Under the pieces are notes generated by a model. It saw only the letters and a program-made list of their open reading frames with translations. It was not told the origin of the DNA and did no database searches. A stretch of 64,000 nt of DNA from Spirosoma endophyticum (GTDB lineage: Bacteria; Bacteroidota; Bacteroidia; Cytophagales; Spirosomataceae): the NCBI RefSeq assembly GCF_900112365.1, contig NZ_FOLQ01000015.1, positions 62,001 through 126,000 on the forward strand, read 5' to 3'. A program made the translations under genes and the position numbers. Within the stretch, counting starts at the first letter, position 1. Every line of letters begins with the position of its first letter. Below, in pieces: positions 15,486 to 23,618 of the stretch.

Positions 15486-17090
15486 TTAATAACGGCCTTC
15501 TGGAGACCAATTAGGCTGGCTACCTGCGTTCCGAATTAAATCACCGATTTGGTTCTTTACTACCTCGATATTTTCCTGGAAACGTACCTCAATCTGCTCG
15601 TTTGTTAAGCCCTCCAAGGCGGGATGAACTGGTAAGATGGCCGGTTGACGATTTGTTTGCCAGGGTGTTGGCGGTTGGGGAAGTTGGGAGATAAATTTAG
15701 ATTGTCCCACCTTTTCAGGGAGTGAAGGTGCTATGTTACCGGCAAAGTACCCATACGGCATTGATTGCAACATTTTGCCCGTAATCACCGGAGCCTTTTT
15801 TGATCCATATTCATTCCTAATTGATTCTTCTACTTCGTTAAGACGACTGGCTACTCGCTCCGCTGACATACCCAAACAGGGGCCCGTTATTATCGTCCCA
15901 GGAACGTCTAGAATAAATTTTGCTTGCCGCTTACCGTAGGTTAGTTCTAGTTGAATCATGTCCTGAGCCGTAAAGAGGGTAGCTACTTTATTCAAGCGGC
16001 CAGTTGCCATCAAACTGTCAAGTCCATCGATATAAACGGTTGGCAACTCATCGACGATTAATGCCTTCTTACCGCCATCAGGTTTATTAATCTGCCTACT
16101 TACCCGGCCCGCTAACAAAGCCAAGGCTACGCCGGACGTTGAGCTACTGGCCGGATTATTAATAAGGCTTACTATTTTAGGATCATTCGGCTTATTAATA
16201 TCTACTAAGGGCTCCTCACCAGTCATAATCCAGTAAAGTTCGGGGGTTGCCAGATGACGGAGTTGTAGTCGTACCACCGCCAGAATACCATCCAAATGGT
16301 CAAATGAACCCGTCGAGGTACCTTTTTCAAGATAATGCTGAAATGGCTCAATAAGGAGGGCCAGTTCGGGGAGGGTACCTAATAGGGCTAGCACAGTACG
16401 ATAATCCTGAAGCGCAAATTCAATAAAATGAGGTAAACTACAGTAAGTAACTGGTGGTGTATTGTTGTACTTGGCAGCTAATTTATCGGTCTCCTCTTTT
16501 TGGGAAAATTCAGGTTGAGCATCCGAATATCGTTTTAAAAACCACAAGCAGGCAGTGAGGTAAGTAATAGCTGACTCAACTAGAAAACTTCCCTGTTGCT
16601 CAATCCAAGACTTATTCAGGTTACAAAGAATTGTTGTTGCAATGTTTTGAGCATCGATAATATCCCGTAGCTGATTACCAGCAAAGGGGTTACAACGCAC
16701 GGAATGGGCTGGAGACAAAAAATTGACGGCATGGAACGTAGCATTGACCCCATATTCTTTTTTGAAGACATGTTGGTTAGCTTGCAACGTATGAAAGGCA
16801 ACTTGACTTAAATAGTCATCGGTATATTCATAGAGTGCTGTAACAAATCCCTTTTCAATTAACTGTTTGACAAAGTGGTGAGAAACTGTTTTGGTTTTAC
16901 CAGAGCCAGGGGAACCCAGCACCAGCCCCCCCCGAAACGGATTTAAAATGTTTACCCAACCTTTTTCCATTCCGTAAAAAATCCCATTGGCAACCAGGGG
17001 AATATTAATGGAATAATCGTTGCCAACAAACTCATTATACGGAGTAAACGTATGCTCCAATTCGTCGAAATCATTGATTAAGTTGTCCAT
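15486..17090 (-). CDS. soluble VirD4/TraG-type coupling-protein ATPase, paralogue of MobC
   Basis: The 534-aa protein corresponds to the cytoplasmic part of type IV coupling proteins. It has NDYSINIP then GWVNILNPFRG, Walker A GSPGSGKT (59-66) and Walker B in KKALIVDELPTV, followed by LDSLMATGRLNKVATLFTAQDM. Every one of these blocks has a counterpart in the 711-aa protein at 29936-32071 (NEYSINIP, GTPGSGKS, GFIIDELPTV, LDNLIATGRSNKVAVVLGLQD). It lacks membrane segments, which are encoded by the next gene. The two may form a split second coupling protein with its own substrate set, or a vestigial copy. The nucleotide-binding residues are intact, which argues for function. Confidence 0.75.
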   Translation of the reverse strand: MDNLINDFDELEHTFTPYNEFVGNDYSINIPLVANGIFYGMEKGWVNILNPFRGGLVLGSPGSGKTKTVSHHFVKQLIEKGFVTALYEYTDDYLSQVAFHTLQANQHVFKKEYGVNATFHAVNFLSPAHSVRCNPFAGNQLRDIIDAQNIATTILCNLNKSWIEQQGSFLVESAITYLTACLWFLKRYSDAQPEFSQKEETDKLAAKYNNTPPVTYCSLPHFIEFALQDYRTVLALLGTLPELALLIEPFQHYLEKGTSTGSFDHLDGILAVVRLQLRHLATPELYWIMTGEEPLVDINKPNDPKIVSLINNPASSSTSGVALALLAGRVSRQINKPDGGKKALIVDELPTVYIDGLDSLMATGRLNKVATLFTAQDMIQLELTYGKRQAKFILDVPGTIITGPCLGMSAERVASRLNEVEESIRNEYGSKKAPVITGKMLQSMPYGYFAGNIAPSLPEKVGQSKFISQLPQPPTPWQTNRQPAILPVHPALEGLTNEQIEVRFQENIEVVKNQIGDLIRNAGSQPNWSPEGRY

Positions 17091-17159
17091 GTGTCAATAT
17101 GTTTTGGGATTATAATGTACTTAATGTAGAGTTGGTAGAGCGTCAATGCGGGGCCTGGA

Positions 17160-17768
17160 TTATACAGGCAGGTTTAGGGGAGTTTCGTTTATGGAGTTGG
17201 ATTGACGAGTAGGATTGTTTGCCAGTACCTGCTGAAACTGCCTTGTCCGCTCCATTTTCTCCTGAATTGTCTTACTCAGTGAATTGAATAAAGACCAGTC
17301 AAAGTGGGCGTACGTCAGGGATTGAAAAGCCAGATCGGTCTCGGGATAAAACTCATCTTCCGGATAGGGGTCAAGTTTTAAAATGACGGGTTTTTTACCC
17401 GTTTCCTGCTTCGTCGTTACCAGACAGGGCATACCCAGTAGCGATAAAATATCGAAAGGTGTATTATCGTACTCTTCCCCAAATTCGTGCCCTCGCATCG
17501 CAACGATGTCTTTGTATAGATGAGCATTTTTTTGAAGTGAGAATAGGTATTCTTTGTGAACTAGAGCGGGCCGGGGTTGATCGCCAATCATTAGCGTTAT
17601 TGACGGAATTACCCACGTCAGTAAGATACGTGGCCGGATGGTAGTGACGTTGTTCCAAACGGTTGGTAAACTACCAAGCTCAATAATTCGACGTAGTAAA
17701 GAGGGATGAGCCGCATCAGGTAGTTGCTCCCGAAGTTGGTTCTTTTTGATGATCGTGGTTAAGCTCAT
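17160..17768 (-). CDS. hypothetical protein, 202 aa, phage-like DNA-metabolism pattern
   Basis: The family is not firmly recognised. The segment FDILSLLGMPCLVTT, then KKPVILKLDPYPED, PETDLAFQSLTYAHFDWSLF and LSKTIQEKMERTRQFQQVL follows a layout I associate with small phage proteins next to SSB or recombinase genes (FD...LLGKPCLVTV...I...P.P......L...F......F..L...IQEKI..S.EFQ). The N-terminal about 60 residues are variable. It is soluble. It lies between the coupling-protein ATPase and the LytTR gene on the same strand. A role in DNA handling is only a guess. Confidence 0.55.
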   Translation of the reverse strand: MSLTTIIKKNQLREQLPDAAHPSLLRRIIELGSLPTVWNNVTTIRPRILLTWVIPSITLMIGDQPRPALVHKEYLFSLQKNAHLYKDIVAMRGHEFGEEYDNTPFDILSLLGMPCLVTTKQETGKKPVILKLDPYPEDEFYPETDLAFQSLTYAHFDWSLFNSLSKTIQEKMERTRQFQQVLANNPTRQSNSINETPLNLPV

Positions 17769-17804
17769 GATTGAAACAGATTTACGTAAACCAAGTGGGG
17801 TAAA

Positions 17805-18188
17805 TTAATTGGCAAAGGCTTCCAGGTAGTGGTAAAGCCGGCGTCTTGACCAGGGCAGGCGGTCGCCACTGTGGAGGAGCATCATGCCTTTACTGGCCCA
17901 GCTTGCACTGATTTTTCTGCCGGTCGGTGGCGATGAATCATGAAACCGTTTAATGTAAATTGGATTAATTAGATGGCCTTTGTTGATGCGCAAAAAATGA
18001 GGAAGTATCGCTTCGATTCGCTTCAGCGTACTAGCCAGTATATGCTTTTCTCCATTGGCCAGGTATAACCATGTATAATTACGTTCGCCCTGCAAACGAA
18101 TGATCTGGTCCGCCTCAATCAGTTCGCGACCATGGTATCCTGCAATCAACAAGTAGGATCCCGTAGAAGTGGATTTACCCTTTTTCAT
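17805..18188 (-). CDS. LytTR-type DNA-binding regulator
   Basis: The 127-aa protein is essentially a lone LytTR domain: IIRLQGERNYTWLYLANGEK, HILASTLKRIEAILP and FLRINKGHLINPIYI match the core of this family (I..l.a.gNYv.l.l.dg......tL..le..L....F.RihrshlVN...I). There is no receiver domain, so it is not a classical response regulator. Stand-alone LytTR proteins in Bacteroidota bind promoter repeats and respond to unknown signals. It may regulate neighbouring plasmid genes. Upstream of it lies a 16-bp inverted repeat at 18278-18318. The C-terminal about 40 residues (SPPTGRKISASWASKGMML) diverge from the usual end. Confidence 0.75.
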   Translation of the reverse strand: MKKGKSTSTGSYLLIAGYHGRELIEADQIIRLQGERNYTWLYLANGEKHILASTLKRIEAILPHFLRINKGHLINPIYIKRFHDSSPPTGRKISASWASKGMMLLHSGDRLPWSRRRLYHYLEAFAN

Positions 18189-18277
18189 CGTAGTGTAATC
18201 ATTACTTAACTAATGTCTTTTTATACGCAAAGATATTCTTATAAAATAATTTTCAAATTAATGATATGAAATTCAAA

Positions 18278-18318
18278 TCAAATAATGAAAAAAGTCGACG
18301 AATTTTTTCATTATTTGA
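18278..18318. repeat. 16-bp perfect inverted repeat upstream of the LytTR gene
   Basis: TCAAATAATGAAAAAA (18278-18293) pairs with TTTTTTCATTATTTGA (18303-18318) around GTCGACGAA. It lies 90 bp upstream of the LytTR start and 136 bp downstream of the topoisomerase remnant. With A6/T6 at the inner stem it could end topoisomerase transcription or serve as an operator. Confidence 0.45.
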
Positions 18319-18453
18319 CTTTTCAGGCATGTGGGCATGATGACCGGGTCGATCAGAGCAAGTAAGGCAATCGCTGCCGGCCTTTTTCCATAGGCAGTCG
18401 GGTTTTAGAGTAAATAGTGATTAGTTTACAAACCGAGTGGCTAGACCAAGCGA

Positions 18454-18702
18454 TCAACCTTTTTTGGCAACTTGTTTTGGTTGGCTCTTGCCTCCTGCCT
18501 GCGATTTTTTCCAGGTTTGATAGCTATTTAGTATTGCCTGGCAGTTTTCGCTTGTCAGTTGCTTGATCTGCTCGGTGGTTGTAATTTGCTGAGGTAAACG
18601 GGCATTGGTCTTACCATCAGTCACGTACTGGCCATGTGGACCCTGACGGATTTCATACTTTCCTACTTTGTGAATCAAATTTTCCTGACGTTGCTGGAGC
18701 TG
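18454..18702 (-). pseudogene. detached C-terminal repeat of the type IA topoisomerase
   Basis: Downstream of the TAG that ends the 652-aa topoisomerase frame, the same frame runs on without a shift: QLQQRQENLIHKVGKYEIRQ, then GPHGQYVTDGKTNARLP. The motif GKYEIRQGPHGQYVTDGKTNARLP-like block is a second topoisomerase C-terminal repeat, similar to the GKYGTYVLYKGEFLDARQ repeat just before the stop. It is therefore the original end of topA, separated by one nonsense codon (CAG to TAG). A TTG at 18676-18678 could in principle start a separate 74-aa protein. Confidence 0.7.
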
Positions 18703-20661
18703 CTAGTTTTTCTTTTCCAGTAATTGCATGACCAGGTCCAGCGTAATTTGATCTGGTTCATACTGGCGTGCATCCAGGAATTCCCCTTTATACAGGACGT
18801 AAGTACCGTACTTCCCCTTGCCGGTTTTTACGGGTTCTCCATTAAGTTCTCCAACTTCAAGCGTCGATGGGGTTCGGACGACGTCCTGCTGAGATGCATC
18901 CGCTAACTGCAGCAAATGCTGATGATCCGTATCAAACTCACTTACCACTTGTTTATAAGTAGCTTTTCCACCGGCAACTTCATCCAGACGCTTTTCCATG
19001 GAAGCTGTGAACGCGTAATCGACCAGTTTGCTGAAATTAGCTTCCAGATATTCAGTTACCTGATGGCCCACTGAACTCGGGACTAATTTGCTCTGATCAC
19101 CGCCAACGGTTTGCTGCTCTACTTTTTTTTCCAGTTTATTATTTTCCAGGGTAAGAATAACTGATGGCAACTTTGAGGCTGGGATAGAATCAGTACGCAC
19201 GTAATCACGAGCCTGAATTGTACCAACAATGCTGGCGTACGTAGATGGGCGCCCAATGTCCCGTTTTTCCAGTTCACGAATCAGACTGGCCTCGTCATAT
19301 CGTTTGGCGGGTTGGCTGTAGGTTTGCCGGCCAACGAGTTTCTGACAGCGTAGTTTATCTCCTTTGGCAATTTTTTTAAGGGATGTTGTTTCTTCTTCCC
19401 CTTCTTCATCGGCTTCTTCGGCATAAACGGCTAGGTATCCATTGAACTTTTCCACTTTAGCTACGGCCGTAAATAAATCCTGTGGATCAGCTGAGGTGAT
19501 GAAGATAGTAGTCTGTTCAAACAAGGCCGGTTTCATCTGGGAAGCCATAGCCCGACGATATATCAGTTCGTAAAGCGCCTGTTCATCCGGTGTATCACCA
19601 GCTTGTTGATGGTAAAAGTGAGTTGGTCGAATGGCTTCGTGAGCCTCTTGTGCAGCTTGCTTGGCCTTGAAGGTTCTTGCCTCAAAATAGGATGCGCCTA
19701 TACGGGTATTCACCTGTTCTTTAATAGCCTCGACGGCTTCCTGAGATAAATTAGGAGAATCCGTACGCATGTACGTGATATGCCCTTTAGCAAATAACTC
19801 CTGGGCAACCTCCATTACTTTTTTGGCTGACCAGCGTCCCGCTTTCTTACTGAGCTTCCGGATTGCATCCTGTTGCAGGGTGGAGGTGGTAAAAGGTGGA
19901 CTGGGTTGACGCACCAACGGTTTCACCTCAATGTTGGCCACCGCGTAGGTTTTCTGTACCGATGCTTTTAAATACGAAACAATAGCGTCTTCCGTCAGAA
20001 ACGGTTGATGGTAGGTTGCCTTGATCCCTTCACCATTTGGTGTCAGGAATTCCCCCTTAAGTCTGATATCCGATTTTGATTTAAAAGCTTCAATGGTTCG
20101 CTCCCGTTCCACAACTAAACGCAGGGCTACCGATTGGACCCGGCCAGCACTTAGCCGGTTGCCTAGCTTGCGGCTCATGAGTGGTGAAATCTCGTAGCCT
20201 GTCAACCGATCTATTGCCCGGCGACCCTCCTGGGCACTTACCAGTTTCATATCCAGTACCCGCGGGTTTGAAACAGCTGCTGCAATCGCTTTTTCGGTGA
20301 CTTCGTCGAAGGTTACCCGCTTGGTCTGGGGAATCGGAATACCGAGGATTTGAGCTAAGTGGAATGATATAGATTCTCCTTCCCGGTCCAAATCCGTTGC
20401 CAGATAACAGTTGGCAATCCCGACCTGCTGAGCCAGGCCTTTGATGTCCTTAACGATCTTCAGTTTATCAGGATGCAGCTCATAGCTCAGGCCATATCCC
20501 TGGTCCCGATGGACGCCCAATGATTTGAGGGGCAGATCCCGAAAGTGACCCACTGAAGCGACGACTTTCCAAACGCCAGCTCCGTAGAGTTTGTCGAGAA
20601 TGGAACTGATTTTTTTACATTTATTCGGCGATTCAACAATTAGCAGTTTTTTCACGGGCAC
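18703..20661 (-). CDS. topA: type IA DNA topoisomerase, truncated at the C-terminus by an amber codon
   Basis: The 652-aa enzyme relaxes negatively supercoiled DNA by single-strand passage. The Toprim domain is at the start (LLIVESPNKCKKI with Glu10; ATDLDREGESISFHLAQIL with the DxD metal site). The catalytic tyrosine is Tyr297 in HITYMRTDSPNLS, and GRPSTYASIVGTIQARDYV is the conserved motif near residue 470. No zinc fingers are visible. One C-terminal repeat (GKYGTYVLYKGEFLDARQ) precedes the stop. An in-frame TAG at 18703-18705 removes a further repeat that is still open downstream. The catalytic core is complete, so the enzyme may still work. The start is 3 bp from the preceding gene, which suggests co-transcription. 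Confidence 0.88.
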   Translation of the reverse strand: MPVKKLLIVESPNKCKKISSILDKLYGAGVWKVVASVGHFRDLPLKSLGVHRDQGYGLSYELHPDKLKIVKDIKGLAQQVGIANCYLATDLDREGESISFHLAQILGIPIPQTKRVTFDEVTEKAIAAAVSNPRVLDMKLVSAQEGRRAIDRLTGYEISPLMSRKLGNRLSAGRVQSVALRLVVERERTIEAFKSKSDIRLKGEFLTPNGEGIKATYHQPFLTEDAIVSYLKASVQKTYAVANIEVKPLVRQPSPPFTTSTLQQDAIRKLSKKAGRWSAKKVMEVAQELFAKGHITYMRTDSPNLSQEAVEAIKEQVNTRIGASYFEARTFKAKQAAQEAHEAIRPTHFYHQQAGDTPDEQALYELIYRRAMASQMKPALFEQTTIFITSADPQDLFTAVAKVEKFNGYLAVYAEEADEEGEEETTSLKKIAKGDKLRCQKLVGRQTYSQPAKRYDEASLIRELEKRDIGRPSTYASIVGTIQARDYVRTDSIPASKLPSVILTLENNKLEKKVEQQTVGGDQSKLVPSSVGHQVTEYLEANFSKLVDYAFTASMEKRLDEVAGGKATYKQVVSEFDTDHQHLLQLADASQQDVVRTPSTLEVGELNGEPVKTGKGKYGTYVLYKGEFLDARQYEPDQITLDLVMQLLEKKN

Positions 20662-20663
20662 GG

Positions 20664-20915
20664 TTAGTTACAGGTTCGAAAAAGCAATGTGTACATCAGT
20701 AAAGATGTTGATGGCCGGTCGGCCAGCCGGATTGTAGCCATCGGCTTGATCCCCCCGCCAAGTTGAACGAGCTGGTCGGCGTTTATCAACGCTCGGGGTA
20801 AGTGTAGCAGCTGCTGCTGATCATAAACGGGTGGAGACGTAACCCCCTGTCCCAGGCGGTAAAAGGACAGCGGCATGGGCGCCAGCAAATCCGAGCTTTT
20901 TTTTTGTTTATGCAT
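20664..20915 (-). CDS. hypothetical protein, 83 aa, upstream of topA
   Basis: The family is not recognised. The protein is short, basic at the N-terminus (MHKQKKSSDLLAP) and otherwise neutral, with VTSPPVYDQQQLLHLPRALI and a C-terminal hydrophobic stretch. It ends 2 bp before the topoisomerase start codon, a spacing that suggests translational coupling. There is no signal peptide or clear domain. It could be a small partner of the topoisomerase, but nothing in the sequence proves it. Confidence 0.5.
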   Translation of the reverse strand: MHKQKKSSDLLAPMPLSFYRLGQGVTSPPVYDQQQLLHLPRALINADQLVQLGGGIKPMATIRLADRPSTSLLMYTLLFRTCN

Positions 20916-20948
20916 GACTAAACGATAGAAGTGATTGCCTGCTGATTA

Positions 20949-21281
20949 TCAGCGGGCAAAAAAACGCGTGAGAAACTGGGTAAGAAAAAGGGTTAGTCCG
21001 ATAAAAGCCCCCCGTCCGTAGAGACCCCATTCATAGCGCTGGCCCGTGGGCGAAGTGCCCAGCCAGAAGTTGACCAACAGGAAAGCCAGTAGTAAAGCAG
21101 CCGACAAACATTTTAACAGATCACTCATTCGGCTACCAGTCCATTGTACTGCAGACAGTCGGCCGGCAATTTGAGAAAACCAAAATCTACCAACGAGAAG
21201 CAAAACACCAATGAGCATAAATTGCGCCCATAGTGGAAGATTCATCAGTTCATGTCCCGTTTGATATAAAGTTCTTACCAT
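20949..21281 (-). CDS. small inner-membrane protein, three hydrophobic segments
   Basis: The protein has about 110 aa with hydrophobic segments at LPLWAQFMLIGVLLLVGRFW, LLKCLSAALLLAFLLVNFWL and GAFIGLTLFLTQFLTRFF. The ORF could begin at 21341, but that would overlap the DUF5131 gene by 55 bp; the ATG at 21281 (MVRTLYQTGHEL) lies 5 bp after that gene's end and is preferred. No family is recognised. It sits in a tight minus-strand cluster with topA, so it is probably part of the same plasmid operon. Confidence 0.55.
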   Translation of the reverse strand: MVRTLYQTGHELMNLPLWAQFMLIGVLLLVGRFWFSQIAGRLSAVQWTGSRMSDLLKCLSAALLLAFLLVNFWLGTSPTGQRYEWGLYGRGAFIGLTLFLTQFLTRFFAR

Positions 21282-21286
21282 AGTAT

Positions 21287-22132
21287 TTAATGAGTTACGG
21301 TTAAGTAGTCCTGGGGAAATCGCCATGATAGTTGTTCCCATTCTTCGACATGCTGGCCAGCTTTAGCGGAAAGCTTAAATTCGTGAGCCAGATGTGAGCC
21401 AAGTTGCTTGACAAATACCGGTATGCCAGCCGCTTCCAACTGATCACGTAGTGAAATCAACCATTCAAGTTGACACCTTCGATAGCGAAAATCTTTTTTT
21501 CCTGGCTGCCTGGTTTTATAGCCTGACTCGCCCCCCAGTATGGCCCAGTCGAAGGGTAACCGTTTGGAAGAAGCGGAGGTTGAGGGCTGAAGGAACGGGT
21601 TCAGATCGATCGGACCTAAAAGCGGTTCAAACGAAATGACTTTGTAGTTAGCCCGAATATTTATCAACTCTGGGATTCGCAAGTCAGCGGCTTTCTGATC
21701 CTCCACTGAGGTTCCTATAATCACGTGGGGATAGCCGTTTGGATGATCCTTTGTACTCCAGTTTTGGGGTAACCGATTCATCACGCGCTCAGGATATTTG
21801 GTTAGAATCAGGTATAATAGCTTAGAGGTTTGCTCCAGTATGGGATATACCTCCTCACGCCAGGCATCCGCATGAGGAATGAAGAAGTCACTCATCGAAT
21901 TCATGAATACAATTCGATCTTTTACCGGTTCATTGCCTTGTAATTGCCGGTTCCAGCGGTAGGGCGACTTCCAGACATCTTCACTGCTTCGACTGACAAG
22001 TGTAGGATCCTGTCCCCAGCGGTTGGCATGCCTGAACATATAGCACCGGGCGCAACCCCGGCTTTTCATCTCGCAACCTTTCCAGGGATTAAACGAATGT
22101 TTGGCCCAACCGATTAATGTATTTGCACCCAT
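21287..22132 (-). CDS. DUF5131 (phage Gp37/Gp68) family protein
   Basis: The 281-aa protein begins with WAKHSFNPWKGCEMKSRGCARCYM, in which Cys20, Cys27 and Cys30 form the cysteine cluster typical of Gp37/Gp68 proteins, a family related to radical SAM enzymes. RIVFMNSMSDFF, ILTKYPERVM, GTSVEDQKAADLRIP and DWAILGGESGYK with FVKQLG are further conserved blocks. The family is common in phages and plasmids, and its biochemical role is not established. The length is normal for the family and all blocks are present. Confidence 0.85.
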   Translation of the reverse strand: MGANTLIGWAKHSFNPWKGCEMKSRGCARCYMFRHANRWGQDPTLVSRSSEDVWKSPYRWNRQLQGNEPVKDRIVFMNSMSDFFIPHADAWREEVYPILEQTSKLLYLILTKYPERVMNRLPQNWSTKDHPNGYPHVIIGTSVEDQKAADLRIPELINIRANYKVISFEPLLGPIDLNPFLQPSTSASSKRLPFDWAILGGESGYKTRQPGKKDFRYRRCQLEWLISLRDQLEAAGIPVFVKQLGSHLAHEFKLSAKAGQHVEEWEQLSWRFPQDYLTVTH

Positions 22133-22250
22133 TAGATTAAATAAAATTTAGCTTAAAAAACTATAATTTAAATCAATAAAGCCCAAAAAAAGTCCGTCCA
22201 CTCGTTGAACGGGTTTTCCGGCCTGGACATACTTCGCAGGAGCAGTCAAC

Positions 22251-22715
22251 CTAAACCTGAACCGTCGAAGAGGGAGGATACACCAGTGAAAATGCTTTTC
22301 TGAATGTCCCCTGCTTGTAATGCCGCATTAGTTCGGCCGGCGTTGTAAATTGATAGGTGGTGGGTATCTGAAGTAGTTTTTCAGCCAGATAATCCAAATC
22401 ACAACTCATTACCAGACCAATATCCATCCCATTTTCGAGTATGACCCCGCAGTAGTCGATCCCGTTCTCCTGAACCGATTCATAAACAAGCCCTACCGTA
22501 CCCGGTGAAATTTGGTAGATTGGTTCTGTAAATCGAAGTAATGCACCCAGTCTGAATGTACCCGAATTGGTAAAGGGTATATATGGTTTGATGACGAGCT
22601 CCATATAATGTTTAACGTAATATCGATCTACAGTCTGCGAAAAAACTAATTTACTTTTCATTGTAAATAAGTCTGATAAACTAACACTCAGCTTATCATT
22701 CGTTGCCAAACCCAC
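22251..22715 (-). CDS. hypothetical protein, 154 aa
   Basis: The family is not recognised. It looks like a small beta-rich domain (LGALLRFTEPIYQISPGTVG, LVYESVQENGIDYCGVILEN) followed by helices (LDYLAEKLLQIP, PAELMRHYKQG). The pattern of a short beta-barrel with PGT.G.V..... resembles SH3-like proteins, but this is weak. A later ATG at 22661 (MKSKLVFSQ) is an alternative start. The gene begins 6 bp after the preceding gene's stop (22722), so the pair is probably one operon. Confidence 0.55.
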   Translation of the reverse strand: MGLATNDKLSVSLSDLFTMKSKLVFSQTVDRYYVKHYMELVIKPYIPFTNSGTFRLGALLRFTEPIYQISPGTVGLVYESVQENGIDYCGVILENGMDIGLVMSCDLDYLAEKLLQIPTTYQFTTPAELMRHYKQGTFRKAFSLVYPPSSTVQV

Positions 22716-22721
22716 TTATAG

Positions 22722-23135
22722 TCAGAACTCAATATCGGGAGATTGTTCGTCTCCACATTCCGAATCATCCAGCAGGTTTTCACCAAGGGGTAAGAAATCA
22801 GTACAGGCTTCTATAAAGCCTAAAAACTCAATCTCATCCTCCAACTGATCAATTCGTCGAAGCGGCACTCGCAGCTCTCCGTTCTCTGAAATGTTAAGCC
22901 AGACGGCTGGTCCAAAGTAGACTTCACCAGTAGGTAGGTAACGCCAGGCGGCTGGCAGTAAATCGGTTTCCAAGGCTTCCGCGTTCATCATGGCGGCATC
23001 CAAAAATGGCTGCTTGGCATATATGCCCATGTGCCGACACCCCAGTTGATGAGCCAGGTAAGCGTAACTATCCGAACGTATTATTTGATCGATCGTTTCG
23101 GAATAGGGGTCGATCTTAATGAAGTATTCTTCCAT
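22722..23135 (-). CDS. acidic hypothetical protein, 137 aa
   Basis: The family is not recognised. The protein is strongly acidic, with an aspartate/glutamate-rich C-terminus (LLDDSECGDEQSPDIEF) and internal DQLEDEIEFLGFIEA. There is no signal peptide or membrane segment. Small acidic plasmid proteins of this kind include DNA mimics and antirestriction proteins, but no specific motif supports that here. It is closely linked (6 bp) with the following 154-aa gene. Confidence 0.55.
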   Translation of the reverse strand: MEEYFIKIDPYSETIDQIIRSDSYAYLAHQLGCRHMGIYAKQPFLDAAMMNAEALETDLLPAAWRYLPTGEVYFGPAVWLNISENGELRVPLRRIDQLEDEIEFLGFIEACTDFLPLGENLLDDSECGDEQSPDIEF

Positions 23136-23283
23136 AAGTTCAGAGGACTTTTCAGCCAGTTATCAGTTAATAGTCATGCCTAGTTCTTAATGGTTAAATA
23201 TACACGTCTATTTTCAATAAATTAATATTTAAATCAAATACAAGATAATAATCGTAGGTCTTTTCCCCCTTAGTCCGCGCTAG

Positions 23284-23571
23284 CTAGGTTGCAACCACTT
23301 CTTGGTAGTTTAATGAGACCTGGTATTCCGGCAAGAGCGATAGTTCAACCTGTAACAGTAACAGGGCCTGTTGTAAGAAAACAACTTCATAGTTATTAAG
23401 ATGGCCACTCTGGTTCAGTGCCTTTAACCGGTCAGGCAGGTCGGTCAATGTTTTTTGAACAAACAAACAGGTTGAGCCGGAAAGGTTCGGAATAGCTGCC
23501 GGAATTGTCAATGAATACGATATGGCTGCCGCTTGAAGTGGATTTGCGTTCGATTGTACGATCGGGTTCAT
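23284..23571 (-). CDS. hypothetical protein, 95 aa
   Basis: The family is not recognised. It is mostly helical (LQAAAISYSLTIPAAI, FVQKTLTDLPDRLKALNQ, VVFLQQALLLLQVELSLL), without charged clusters or a signal peptide. It lies 48 bp downstream of the Toprim gene on the same strand. The next gap (23136-23283) is AT-rich and may hold the promoter of the 137-aa gene. Function unknown. Confidence 0.5.
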   Translation of the reverse strand: MNPIVQSNANPLQAAAISYSLTIPAAIPNLSGSTCLFVQKTLTDLPDRLKALNQSGHLNNYEVVFLQQALLLLQVELSLLPEYQVSLNYQEVVAT

Positions 23572-23618
23572 ACGGATATATGCGTTAAAGCCGTAAAATT
23601 TTTGAACTACAGTGTGCG

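Noticed and set aside
19..18705. Stop-codon recoding as explanation for in-frame stops in mobV, orfB and topA
   Set aside because: The three stops are TAA, TGA and TAG, while many intact genes end with each of these; separate mutations or errors are simpler.
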